A stretch of DNA of 64,000 nucleotides from Pseudobacillus lumedeiriae (GCF_044891285.1 NZ_JAUIYO010000012.1:1-64000), one strand, 5' to 3'. Positions 43,438 to 51,671 are shown, counted from the first letter of the stretch. Notes: generated by a model not told the origin, from the letters alone. Program-made: numbers and translations.

Positions 43438-44946
43438 ATGAAAAAAATTGGATTTGATTCGGAGAAATATTTGCAAGAACAATCTGCTTACATCCTAGAA
43501 CGGGTGCAGCAGTATGATAAACTTTACTTGGAATTCGGTGGAAAATTGATAGGCGACAAACATGCCAAGCGTGTTTTGCCTGGATTTGACGAAGATGCCA
43601 AGATTAAATTGTTGAACACGCTGAAAGAAAATGCGGAAATCATCATCTGTGTATACGCTGGAGACATCGAGCGGAACAAAGTCCGTGAAGATTACGGTAT
43701 CACTTATGACCAAGATGTCTTGCGCTTAATCGATGAATACAGGGCATATGGCATTTCTGTCAACAGTGTCTTGCTCACTCGTTATCAAGGACAGCCAACA
43801 GCCAAAGTATTTATGACTAAGCTTGAGAGAAGCGGAATTAGCGTCTTCACTCACAGTGAAATCAAAGGTTATCCAACAAATGTAGACGTGGTCATTGGTG
43901 AGGAGGGATTTGCGATGAATCCCTATATTAAAACGACAAAGCCAATCGTGGTAGTAACGGCACCTGGCCCGGCCAGCGGGAAGCTTGCGACTTGCCTTAA
44001 CCAAATGTACCATGAGAATAAACTGGGGAATAAAGTCGGCTATGCCAAGTTTGAGACGTTTCCGGTTTGGAACTTGCCGTTAAAGCACCCGGTAAACATC
44101 GCTTATGAAGCGGCTACCGTCGATTTGAAAGATGTGAATATGATTGACAATTACCACTATGAAGCATACGGGAAAGTAGCGATCAATTACAATCGTGATA
44201 TTGAGACGTTTCCTGTCATTAAACGAATTATTGAAAGGATTACTGGTAAAGAGTCTGTTTACCGCTCACCGACCGATATGGGTGTCAATCGTCTGAAATC
44301 GGGTATCATCGACGATATGGTCGCGCAGGAAGCCGCTAGGCAAGAAATCATTCGGCGCAGTTTCACCGTAGAGAACGACTATAAAAAAGGGCTTGCCGAT
44401 GAAGATAGTGTGCGCCATATGCAAGTGATTTTGGAAGAGACTGACTTAAAGAAGGAGGATCGGGCACCTGTATTGCCGGCCCGTAATTATGCGAAAGCAA
44501 TTCAAGAGAGAATTGACAGCACGAATTTGCAAGCGGTAATTGCGATAGAACTGCCAAATGGCGAGATGATCACCGGTCGAACGACAACCTTGATGGATTC
44601 CTCGGCAGCCGCAATTCTGAATGGGTTGAAGAAATTGGCCAATATTGCCGATGAAATCGATTTGTTGTCACCGATGATTTTGCAGACGATTCAACGGTTG
44701 AAAATCGATGATTTGAACAGCCGAGTCCCGACACTAAACGCTAATGAAGTGCTGATCGCACTGGCAATCAGTGCAGTCACCAATCCTACTTCTGAGCTGG
44801 CTTATAAGCAACTGCCGAATTTAAAAGACACACAAGCTCATTCTACGGTCATATTGAATAGAGAAAACGAACAGACCTTTAAGAAGCTTGGAATCGACAT
44901 CACCAATGACCCAGTCTATCCGACTGAGAATCTGTATTACAATTAG
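43438..44946 (+). CDS. DUF1846 (UPF0371) protein
   Basis: 502 aa, full family length. The DUF1846 hallmarks are MKKIGFDSEKYLQEQS at the start, a P-loop-like TAPGPASGKLATCLNQMY near residue 180, and TDMGVNRL. Crystal structures of the family show a nucleotide-binding fold, but no reaction is established. The gene lies alone between the two rlmH-end repeats and is followed by strong terminators, so it is the main cargo of that bracketed segment. It is intact and has a normal RBS spacing. Confidence 0.9.
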   Translation: MKKIGFDSEKYLQEQSAYILERVQQYDKLYLEFGGKLIGDKHAKRVLPGFDEDAKIKLLNTLKENAEIIICVYAGDIERNKVREDYGITYDQDVLRLIDEYRAYGISVNSVLLTRYQGQPTAKVFMTKLERSGISVFTHSEIKGYPTNVDVVIGEEGFAMNPYIKTTKPIVVVTAPGPASGKLATCLNQMYHENKLGNKVGYAKFETFPVWNLPLKHPVNIAYEAATVDLKDVNMIDNYHYEAYGKVAINYNRDIETFPVIKRIIERITGKESVYRSPTDMGVNRLKSGIIDDMVAQEAARQEIIRRSFTVENDYKKGLADEDSVRHMQVILEETDLKKEDRAPVLPARNYAKAIQERIDSTNLQAVIAIELPNGEMITGRTTTLMDSSAAAILNGLKKLANIADEIDLLSPMILQTIQRLKIDDLNSRVPTLNANEVLIALAISAVTNPTSELAYKQLPNLKDTQAHSTVILNRENEQTFKKLGIDITNDPVYPTENLYYN

Positions 44947-45021
44947 GTTTTGGAAAACGCCTGCCTTTTTCTTTTTACATGGAAGCCTAAGACAGGTGCT
45001 TTTTCGTTTATAGATTTTACT

Positions 45022-45066
45022 AAAAAAGGTGTAGTCTTCTCATTAGGAGAAGACTACACCTTTTTG
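45022..45066. terminator. Strong bidirectional terminator
   Basis: AAAAAGGTGTAGTCTTCT pairs perfectly with AGAAGACTACACCTTTTT around a CATTAGG loop: A-tract on one side, T-tract on the other. A weaker GCCTG/CAGGT hairpin with TTTTTCG precedes it at about 44,960-45,006. Confidence 0.92.
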
Positions 45067-45229
45067 GATTAATCGATTAACTATTAACTGCCGGAATGTC
45101 TGTTGGAACCTATTAAGGACAAGCTTTAGCATACTAGAGATCAAGCACTGGAATGAAGTCTTTTTCTAGCAGTATTGTTTTCAGCTATGATTGGAAGATG
45201 TTCTAATGGCTGTTCCGAAAATTTTTTTT

Positions 45230-45428
45230 TAAATATTCTAAACCTTTTGCCGTTAAGGAATACTCTAATCAAGACCTCAGAGAAACTTTAGAACAGCTTT
45301 TCAAGTTGGCTGAGCAATTTGATATTCGGCCAACAATTGATTTAACGCTCTCACTTGAAGAATATGAAGATGCTTTTGAAAGACTCAATTCACGTAAAGT
45401 AGTGGGTAAGACTATTTTTAAGATATAA
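45230..45428 (+). pseudogene. Zinc-type alcohol dehydrogenase, C-terminal remnant
   Basis: About 60 codons in one frame ending with TAA at 45,428. The last ~45 residues (LAEQFDIRPTIDLTLSLEEY, EDAFERLNSRKVVGKTIFKI) match the C-terminus of zinc-binding medium-chain dehydrogenases. The catalytic and NAD-binding parts are absent upstream, and no start codon or RBS is present. A dead remnant, probably left after recombination. About 80 bp of unassigned AT-rich DNA follow before the attachment-like repeat. Confidence 0.75.
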
Positions 45429-45510
45429 AAAAGGCTGTGTTGATTTTAAAGACTATACAAAAATAATTTTACTCAATCTAACAGAAAAATAAAACCGCAT
45501 ATAAAATAGC

Positions 45511-45542
45511 CGCGGTGAACCGTATCATAAGTAAATGAGGTT
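45511..45542 (+). repeat. rlmH 3'-end attachment-like repeat, copy 2
   Basis: CGC-GGT-GAA-CCG-TAT-CAT-AAG-TAA again spells RGEPYHK-stop, with the three differences from rlmH all synonymous, then AATGAGGTT. There is no rlmH body upstream. It marks the far end of the segment that starts at rlmH, like the outer att site of an SCC cassette. Confidence 0.8.
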
Positions 45543-45701
45543 CTTAAGGACACAGATGACCTTTATGCTTATCTTCCTTAGTGCTTCTTTCTTGGATAAG
45601 TTCCAGGAGGAAGGTTGCCTAGATACTAACTATACTTTATTTTAAGGGTGAATTACATACTACTATTTCGGTATAACCGATAAAAGTTTGTTTCAAAAGG
45701 A
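45541..45701. repeat. Collapsed second copy of the rluF-type locus
   Basis: Three collinear blocks match the intact locus at 50.7-51.7 kb: 45,541-45,590 with 50,701-50,750 (48/50 identical), 45,591-45,620 with parts of 50,901-50,943 (the C-terminal codons of the pseudouridine synthase), and 45,621-45,701 with 51,591-51,671 (about 76/81). The intervening ~150 bp and ~650 bp are missing, so only the flanks and a few codons survive. It starts right at the end of attachment-like copy 2. Confidence 0.85.
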
Positions 45702-45811
45702 GTTCTTTGAGAGCGTAAAATATCTTTTGTAAATGAATAAATACAAAAAGGAAGACCCTTTCTTTTAGAATTAAGTCACCATAACCCATCCAAAGAAAAG
45801 AGGTCTTCCCT

Positions 45812-46160
45812 ATGAATCTCCCATCTGGAAACGGCGAGTTTAAACAACAGACGGTGACCAAACCATTAGCGGAAAACCCCTATATTTTTACGTTTTACAG
45901 CTTCCCAAAATCTATCTGGAGAAGCTTATATTCAACGAACCTGCTCGAGTCATTCAATAAGCAAAATAAGAAATACACGAAGCGCAAAGAGCAGCCCCCC
46001 CATGAAGAAGCCCTAGAGCGCTTTCTTGTTTCGCAGTGCGGTGCCATATTGGTTTCGATCAAGCCCGGGCGGAACTCGCCGCCATGTTTAAAACCATTGA
46101 TTAATGACGAGCTACAAGAAAAGGGGTTCGTCATTTACACAAAATTATTGACGGTCCAGG
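45812..46160 (+). pseudogene. IS256-family transposase remnant
   Basis: FYSFPKSIWRSLYSTNLLES and FNKQNKKYTKRKEQ are the C-terminal hallmark of IS256/mutator transposases. Near 46,040 the frame shifts; in the next frame FDQARAELAAMFKTID ends at TAA 46,104. The catalytic DDE part is missing: the first ~24 codons (MNLPSGNGEFKQQ...) join directly to the C-terminal part. TTTACACAAAATTATTGAC (46,135-46,153) is a typical right-end sequence. Not functional. Confidence 0.85.
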
Positions 46161-46200
46161 CAAATATCTTACATTCATTTTATTGCTCTAATCAGAAATG

Positions 46201-46228
46201 ATCATAAATAATCATAAATAATCATAAA
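46201..46228. repeat. Short tandem repeat ATCATAAATA
   Basis: Two perfect 10-bp units followed by a third with two changes (ATCATAAAAA), just beyond the IS256 remnant. No function is evident. Confidence 0.7.
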
Positions 46229-46474
46229 AAACCTGTATTTACATTACATAAAATACATTTTAAACTATAGAAAGCAGAACATTTCAAATAGTAATATAAT
46301 GAAATATTTAATTTACCAATCAATTATAGGGGGACGATATATTTAGTAAATTATAGAATAAAAAACCTGCAAACTTGCAATCATGTGTAAATATCACCAA
46401 TAGGTATTATACAGTAGAAATGAACGAAAATGTATCTTACTCATCAAAATTTGATTTCATGAGGTGAACAGACA

Positions 46475-47836
46475 ATGTTGGTTAAAGATAGCTTAAATAA
46501 GCAAACATTACAGAAGCTGAAAGAAAAGTTAGATAAGGGTTTAATGCCTCAATGGGCAGTGACAGATAAGGATATTTATGAATTGGAACGCAGAAATATT
46601 TTTGGTCAAACGTGGCAATTTATTGGGCATGAATCTGAAATAAAAGAGCCCGGAAGTTATGTGACGCGTTGGATTGCGAGTGATCCAGTATTACTTGTAA
46701 AAACAAATTCCGGAGAGATTAAAGCTTATCTAAACTCCTGTACGCATAGAGGCGCACACTTATGTACAGCTGATTTCGGAAAAAAGAAAACGTTTACTTG
46801 TCCCTATCATGGATGGAGTTATAACCTTGAAGGGGAACTGGTTGGTATCGTATCCGGAAAAACAGTATACGGAGAAAATATGAAAAAGGACGAGTGGGGG
46901 CTGCGTCCAATTCCGAAAGTAGGGATGTACCAAGGGTTGATATTTGCAAGCTTGGATCCTCAAGCCATGTCTTTGGAAGATTACCTAGGGGATATGAAAT
47001 GGTATTTAGACATCATGTTAGGCAGAAGTGATGGCGGAATGGAAGTCAGAGGCGTTCCTCAACGTTGGGTAGCACAAGCCAACTGGAAGATGACGCAAGA
47101 AAACTTTGCTTCAGACCCATATCATGTTCAAACGAACCACCGGTCCACTGTTGAATTAGGAATCAGCCCAAATGACCCGAATTTTGCAAGTTATGGCCAT
47201 CACATCGCTTTAGATAACGGTCACGGTCTAAGTGTCATGACGGCGTCTAAAACAGGCAAGTCAGCCTATAAGTACCAAACATTGCCTGAATCGATGTGGC
47301 CAATGTTTGAACGAAATTTAAGTCCTGAACAACTTGAAGTCTTTTCAAATACGACCGTTTTTGTCGGTGGTGTTTTCCCTAACCTTGCTTTCGACAGTCC
47401 AGTGCATGGGATGGAAGGGGAGATGATCAACTACTTAAATCTTCGGGTTTGGAGACCTATAGGGCCTGAAAAAGTAGAGGTATGGTGTTGGTTCTTAATT
47501 GATAAGGCAGCACCCGAAGAATACAAGGAGAAATCATATAAAGCTTATGTCGGTTCCTTTGGTCCCTCTGGAACATTAGAACAGGATGATACAGAAGTTT
47601 GGGCTCGTATTACTCAAATAAACAACGCGCTCATGATGGAAGATAAAGAATTAAGCTATAATAATGTGAGCAATTACCTATTGGGAGAAGACGTATTTGA
47701 GCCAGTTGATAACTTCCCTGGACCAGGTGTGGCTTACCCATCTACTTACACGGATAACTTAGCAAAAAATATGCACAAACGTTGGTTTGAACTAATTTCA
47801 AAAGGTCTTTTGGACGAAGAGGAGGATAGCCAATGA
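46475..47836 (+). CDS. Aromatic ring-hydroxylating dioxygenase, alpha subunit
   Basis: 453 aa. Rieske [2Fe-2S] ligands C89-x-H91 and C109-x2-H112 (CTHRGAH, CPYHGWSY), and the mononuclear iron site D214-x2-H217-x4-H222 in NWKMTQENFASDPYH. A late acidic motif (LEQDDTEVW) matches the third iron ligand region. Such enzymes add both atoms of O2 to aromatic rings, fed by a ferredoxin and reductase. The substrate cannot be read from sequence. RBS ATGAGGTG. The stop overlaps the beta-subunit start (ATGA). No ferredoxin, reductase or dihydrodiol dehydrogenase is adjacent. Confidence 0.93.
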   Translation: MLVKDSLNKQTLQKLKEKLDKGLMPQWAVTDKDIYELERRNIFGQTWQFIGHESEIKEPGSYVTRWIASDPVLLVKTNSGEIKAYLNSCTHRGAHLCTADFGKKKTFTCPYHGWSYNLEGELVGIVSGKTVYGENMKKDEWGLRPIPKVGMYQGLIFASLDPQAMSLEDYLGDMKWYLDIMLGRSDGGMEVRGVPQRWVAQANWKMTQENFASDPYHVQTNHRSTVELGISPNDPNFASYGHHIALDNGHGLSVMTASKTGKSAYKYQTLPESMWPMFERNLSPEQLEVFSNTTVFVGGVFPNLAFDSPVHGMEGEMINYLNLRVWRPIGPEKVEVWCWFLIDKAAPEEYKEKSYKAYVGSFGPSGTLEQDDTEVWARITQINNALMMEDKELSYNNVSNYLLGEDVFEPVDNFPGPGVAYPSTYTDNLAKNMHKRWFELISKGLLDEEEDSQ

Positions 47837-48366
47837 GCATGGAATTACAATTTCAAAACACTCAAGTGAATGCAGAATTACAACATGAAATTACTCAATT
47901 TCTCTATCATGAAGCCTATTTGTTAGACCACCATATGTACCAAGAATGGCATGATTTATTAACCGATGATATTATCTATCGTATGCCGTTGCGTGTGACA
48001 ACGGAAAGAAGAGAAGGTTCGAATATCGTCGATGATATGACATTTTTTGAAGAAACGAAAAAATCCTTGGAGACGAGGGTGAAACGACTTTATACGAATT
48101 CCGCGTGGGTTGAAGATCCACGAACAAGGCAGAGACATTATATCACCAACATCATGGTAAAGCCTGGTGATAATTCTGATGAATATAAAGTTAGAAGTTA
48201 TTTTCACTTCAAACGCAGCAGAGCTTCCGAACATCAATTAGAAGAAATTATTGGCGAGCGGGAAGACATCATTCGGAAAGTAGATGGACAGTGGAAGATT
48301 GCTGCAAGGAGAATCATTCCTGATCAGGCAATATTAACGGTTATGAATTTGAGTATGTTTTTGTAG
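47833..48366 (+). CDS. Aromatic ring-hydroxylating dioxygenase, beta subunit
   Basis: 177 aa, SnoaL-like cone fold. ITQFLYHEAYLLDHHMYQEW, LTDDIIYRMPLRVT, RQRHYITNIMV and KVDGQWKIAARRIIPDQ are typical. It assembles as alpha3beta3 with the upstream subunit and is mostly structural. The 4-bp overlap implies translational coupling. Confidence 0.93.
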   Translation: MSMELQFQNTQVNAELQHEITQFLYHEAYLLDHHMYQEWHDLLTDDIIYRMPLRVTTERREGSNIVDDMTFFEETKKSLETRVKRLYTNSAWVEDPRTRQRHYITNIMVKPGDNSDEYKVRSYFHFKRSRASEHQLEEIIGEREDIIRKVDGQWKIAARRIIPDQAILTVMNLSMFL

Positions 48367-48512
48367 AATTGCGTCATTTCGAGTCTCCACATGGTGATGA
48401 CGTGACCACCATTTCTATATAATCTGATCTTTGAATTCGAATTTGTTGTAAAAAATTTGGATTGAGGGTGCAGAGATGTGCCGCAATCCAGATGGGTTTG
48501 TCTAAATAGTTT

Positions 48513-48554
48513 AAAAAATGAGGTCATGCTGTTAGGAGCATGACCTCATTTTTT
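48513..48554 (+). terminator. Dioxygenase operon terminator and intron landing site
   Basis: AAAAAATGAGGTCATGCT pairs with AGCATGACCTCATTTTTT around a GTTAGG-type loop. The group II intron remnant begins two bases after the T tract. Confidence 0.92.
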
Positions 48555-48556
48555 AT

Positions 48557-48888
48557 GTGCGCCCGGCATGGGCGATAGCTTGGTGGTAAAAGCCCACTAC
48601 AGGCTTGGCAGTAGGAACTGTTAGTCAATAGCAAGGGTGTCCAACTTGAGGTGGAACCTGAAGGAAGGTGGAGAAGAATTCTCGAACTGACGAACAGAAA
48701 CTATATACAAGGCTGAATTGGGACGAACAAGTCTGCATAACAAGATAAAGTCCAATACTGCCCGAATCCCATACAGTAAATATAGCAGTTACATGAGAAG
48801 AAGGTTATCGTTCTTACCGGGGAGGTCTCGCGGACGAGCAAATTACGCTCGGTTGAAACAAGATTTATCGTGAGAAGTCAGCAGAGTT
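48557..48888 (+). mobile_element. Group II intron remnant (5' ribozyme part)
   Basis: Starts with the group II 5' end GTGCGCCCGGCATGGGCG. It continues through typical domain I-III sequence (GGTGTCCAACTTGAGGTGGA, ACCGGGGAGGTCTCGCGGAC) up to GAGAAGTCAGCAGAG, which normally lies just ahead of the intron-encoded reverse transcriptase. The LtrA reading frame, domain V and the 3' end are missing. Its position directly behind a terminator hairpin is the preference of bacterial class C introns; the class is inferred from context. Not mobile, not spliceable. Confidence 0.8.
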
Positions 48889-49185
48889 GAGGTGGCTTGC
48901 CTGAGTGGCAAGTCTTTTATTTTGAATTTGGCCTTGCCATTCAATTTTTTATAAGGTGTAACATTAGAGTTGACGGGGTATGTTGGTTTGAGTAAATTCA
49001 TGATGATACAAGCATTCTCCGAAAGAACGGGTATTTCCAAGGGAATAAGAAAAAATGGATTTTGGAATAGTAAGAAGTGTATAGATTTTACTCAGGAAAA
49101 TAATTTCTTGAAAATGTTTACAATTTTTTATTGGCACATTATTATCATTATTAATAATGATAATAATGTGAAGAAAGGATTTATC
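48889..49185. other. Intergenic DNA upstream of the HTH gene
   Basis: A small hairpin CTTGCC/GGCAAG at about 48,896-48,915 with TTTTATTTT behind it may be a terminator. A palindromic ATTATTATCATTATTAATAATGATAATAAT stretch (split here as ATTATCATTATT / AATAATGATAAT, 49,139-49,168) lies just ahead of the regulator and is a candidate autoregulatory operator. No other gene is seen. Confidence 0.55.
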
Positions 49186-49686
49186 ATGAAGCAATCAAAA
49201 GCAGACGTAATATTACATCTTGTGCGAATGAGAATTGTACAAACATTAATCAATGGAAGAAAATTAACAGTTCAGCAGCTTGGAGAAAATCTTCAGGATA
49301 TACCACAAGCAACTTTGTATCGCCATTTAAAAAGAATGTTACATGCTAAAGTTATAGAAGTTGTAGAAGAAAATCCTGTTAGGGGTGCAGTTGAAAAAGT
49401 CTATGCATTACCAAAGTCATCCGGATCCATATCTGCTGAAGAAATTTCAAATTGGAATGTCGAAGAACATATGGACTCCTTTATGAAATTTTTCTCAATT
49501 GTTTTAGCTGACTTTGAAAGATATATAGCTCAAGAGGATTTTGATTTACAAAAGGTAGTGTTAAAAGTTTTGCAAAACCTTGCATTAATACCGACATTTA
49601 TCCGAGTTATTCGCATAAATATATTCAGATGGAGCACCACGCTTTGGACAGTTCAAGCTTCAAAAGCGTTATTCTCCAGATACTAA
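49186..49686 (+). pseudogene. HTH transcriptional regulator, frame-disrupted C-terminus
   Basis: Start ATG 49186 follows AAGAAAGG. The first ~110 residues form a winged helix: MKQSKADVILHLVRMRIVQT and LTVQQLGENLQDIPQATLYR, as in regulators paired with YhfC. After DFDLQKV the sequence loses similarity to the family, while in the +1 frame RYSPDTNRGKLIT runs to the usual end, so one or more indels have disrupted the C-terminal ligand or dimer region. The DNA-binding half could still be made. An AT-rich palindrome lies upstream. Confidence 0.7.
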
Positions 49687-49805
49687 TCGAGGGAAACTTA
49701 TAACTTAACTTTTCTGGAGTTTAAATAATTTGAAGATCATCAAGCAGGGGAAAGAGGCGCAAAGGAAATTAGCAACGATTACAATGAAAAGAGAGAAGGG
49801 TCAAT

Positions 49806-50573
49806 ATGGTCAGTCATGTTACAATCATTTCAATGTTTATTCCGATTTTATTTTCTTTCTTATTATTTGCTGGGCTGATTTTGTTTTATAAAAAGAAAAC
49901 AGGCATCTATATTAAGCCATTGATCATTGGGAGTATTGGATTTATTGTGATTACACAAATTCTAGAAAAGGTATTGCACGTTGTAGTGTTAACAAATTTC
50001 CCTAATTATTCAGATCATCCATGGTTATTTGGATTATATGGAGGAATGGCAGCAGGGTTATTTGAAGAGCTCGGGAGATTCATATTATTTACATGGATAC
50101 TTAAAAAATATCTTAATTTTAAAGGTGGAATATCCTTTGGTATTGGTTGGGGAGGCATTGAAGCAGTTGTATTAATGCTTACAATCATGTTACCAAACAT
50201 TATCTTTGCTTACATGATTAATGCAGGAACCTTTGAGACTGCGTTAGCTGGGCAAGTGCCAAGTGATCAATTACCAACATTAAAAGAAACAGTATTAAAT
50301 CAAGGGGCATCATTTTATTTATTGGCCTGTGTAGAACGATTCTCTGCTGTTTTCATACAAATGGCCTTAAGCTTATTCGTTTTGTCGGCAGTGGTTAAAA
50401 GAAAATTTGTATATGTTATGTATGCTATTCTCATTCATGCTGCTATTGATTTTCCTTTTGCATTCTATCAAACAGGTCATATAAAAAGTTTATGGATACT
50501 TGAATTATATCTGGCCATCATAGGAGTATTTTCGTTTGTATTTATAAAGAAAGTTGAGAAAAGTATACACTAG
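49806..50573 (+). CDS. YhfC-family intramembrane protease-like protein
   Basis: 255 aa with seven to eight membrane helices. The family motif is GLFEELGRF (about residues 80-88) with FGIGWGGIEAV after it and HAAIDFPFA near 220: the glutamates and histidine resemble those of CPBP/glutamic intramembrane proteases. Role in Bacillus unknown. The pairing with an upstream HTH gene is common. ATG 49806 follows AGAAGGG. Confidence 0.85.
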   Translation: MVSHVTIISMFIPILFSFLLFAGLILFYKKKTGIYIKPLIIGSIGFIVITQILEKVLHVVVLTNFPNYSDHPWLFGLYGGMAAGLFEELGRFILFTWILKKYLNFKGGISFGIGWGGIEAVVLMLTIMLPNIIFAYMINAGTFETALAGQVPSDQLPTLKETVLNQGASFYLLACVERFSAVFIQMALSLFVLSAVVKRKFVYVMYAILIHAAIDFPFAFYQTGHIKSLWILELYLAIIGVFSFVFIKKVEKSIH

Positions 50574-50700
50574 GAAATAAAAGGGTGCGAAAACTAATCT
50601 ATTATTGGTATAAGAGTATTATTCTGCATAGTGGAACATGGTTAAATTGCAGTTTGCACATCCTTAACTAGCATTTCATATAAAAACCTCCTATAGGAAG

Positions 50701-50750
50701 TTTCTAAGGACACAGATGACCTTTATGCTTATCTTCCTTAGTGCTTCTTT
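50701..50750. repeat. rluF-locus flank, matching the 45.5-kb copy (block 1)
   Basis: 48 of 50 bases match 45,541-45,590. The adjoining perfect hairpin CTTAGTGCTTCTTT/AAAGAAGCACTAAG (50,737-50,769) is probably the minus-strand terminator of the downstream pseudouridine synthase gene. Confidence 0.85.
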
Positions 50751-50849
50751 CCAAGAAAGAAGCACTAAGATTTAATTATAATGAGATTGTCCCTTTAGTT
50801 GGGAATTAATCCAATGATAATTCTACTTACACTTGATGTTCTATAGTTT

Positions 50850-51557
50850 TTACCATTCTTTTGGCTCATAATTTAATTCTCTAAATAATTGAGTTCGCTC
50901 TTTCTTGGATAAATCTCTCCATTGTCCAGGAGGAAGGTTGCCTAAATGAATATTCATGATTCGGATTCTTTGCAATCGGTAAACGTCATATCCTAATTCA
51001 GCACACATGCGGCGAATTTGACGATTTAGTCCCTGTGTTAAAATGATTTGAAAATCAAATTTTGATAATTGAACTATTTCACAAGGAAGCGTTTTTGTAC
51101 CTAGTATTTTGACACCCTCTGACATCTTCTTCAAGAATTCAGGAGTAATTGGCTTGTCCACTGAAACGATATATTCTTTTTCATGCTTATTTTCAGAACG
51201 CAGAATTTTGTTAACAATGTCTCCATCGTTCGTAAGAAGTATTAAGCCCTCGGAATCTTTATCCAGACGCCCAATATTAAATATTCTTAATGGATGGTTG
51301 ACCAAATCAACAATATTCCCCTTTACCCCTTTTTCTGTTGTACTAGTAATGCCTACAGGTTTATTTAAGGCAATGTAGACATGATTTCTTGCTACTCGGA
51401 TTGGATTTCCATCTACTCGAACGTCATCCCCAGCTTCAACTTGGCTGCCTATAGTTGCACGTTTACCATTAATAGTAACTCTTCCATCGGTAATTAATTT
51501 ATCGGCACCCCGTCTAGATGCTTTTCCAGCTTCACTTATATATTTATTAATGCGCAT
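50850..51557 (-). CDS. rluF: 23S rRNA pseudouridine synthase, RluF/RluB type
   Basis: 235 aa. N-terminal S4 domain (MRINKYISEAGKASRRGADK), then the RsuA/RluB catalytic domain with D99 in GRLDKDSEGL and the C-terminal segment GLNRQIRRMCAELGYDV. It isomerises uridine in 23S rRNA, most like the U2604 enzyme. Intact frame with start at ATG 51557. Flanks are duplicated, and a collapsed copy lies at 45.5 kb, so the gene sits on a duplicated or mobile segment. Confidence 0.88.
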   Translation of the reverse strand: MRINKYISEAGKASRRGADKLITDGRVTINGKRATIGSQVEAGDDVRVDGNPIRVARNHVYIALNKPVGITSTTEKGVKGNIVDLVNHPLRIFNIGRLDKDSEGLILLTNDGDIVNKILRSENKHEKEYIVSVDKPITPEFLKKMSEGVKILGTKTLPCEIVQLSKFDFQIILTQGLNRQIRRMCAELGYDVYRLQRIRIMNIHLGNLPPGQWRDLSKKERTQLFRELNYEPKEW

Positions 51558-51590
51558 GTTGACACATCCTTAATCAGTGATTGTTTTATT

Positions 51591-51671
51591 AGATACTAAC
51601 TATACTTTATTTTAAGGATGAATTACATACTATTATTTCGATACAACCGATAAAAGTTTGTTTCAAAAGAA
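51591..51671. repeat. rluF-locus flank, matching the 45.5-kb copy (block 3)
   Basis: AGATACTAACTATACTTTAT through TTTGTTTCAAAAGAAG; about 76 of 81 bases match 45,621-45,701. It lies upstream of the gene and probably contains its promoter. Confidence 0.85.

Noticed and set aside
46201..46228. ATCATAAATA tandem units as a third rlmH attachment site
   Set aside because: Only the ATCATAA heptamer is shared; the flanking RGEPYHK codons and AATGAGGTT are absent.
48960..49185. Extended N-terminus (72 extra codons) for the HTH regulator
   Set aside because: The upstream part is low-complexity AT-rich sequence including a palindrome; ATG 49186 has a good RBS and gives the family start.
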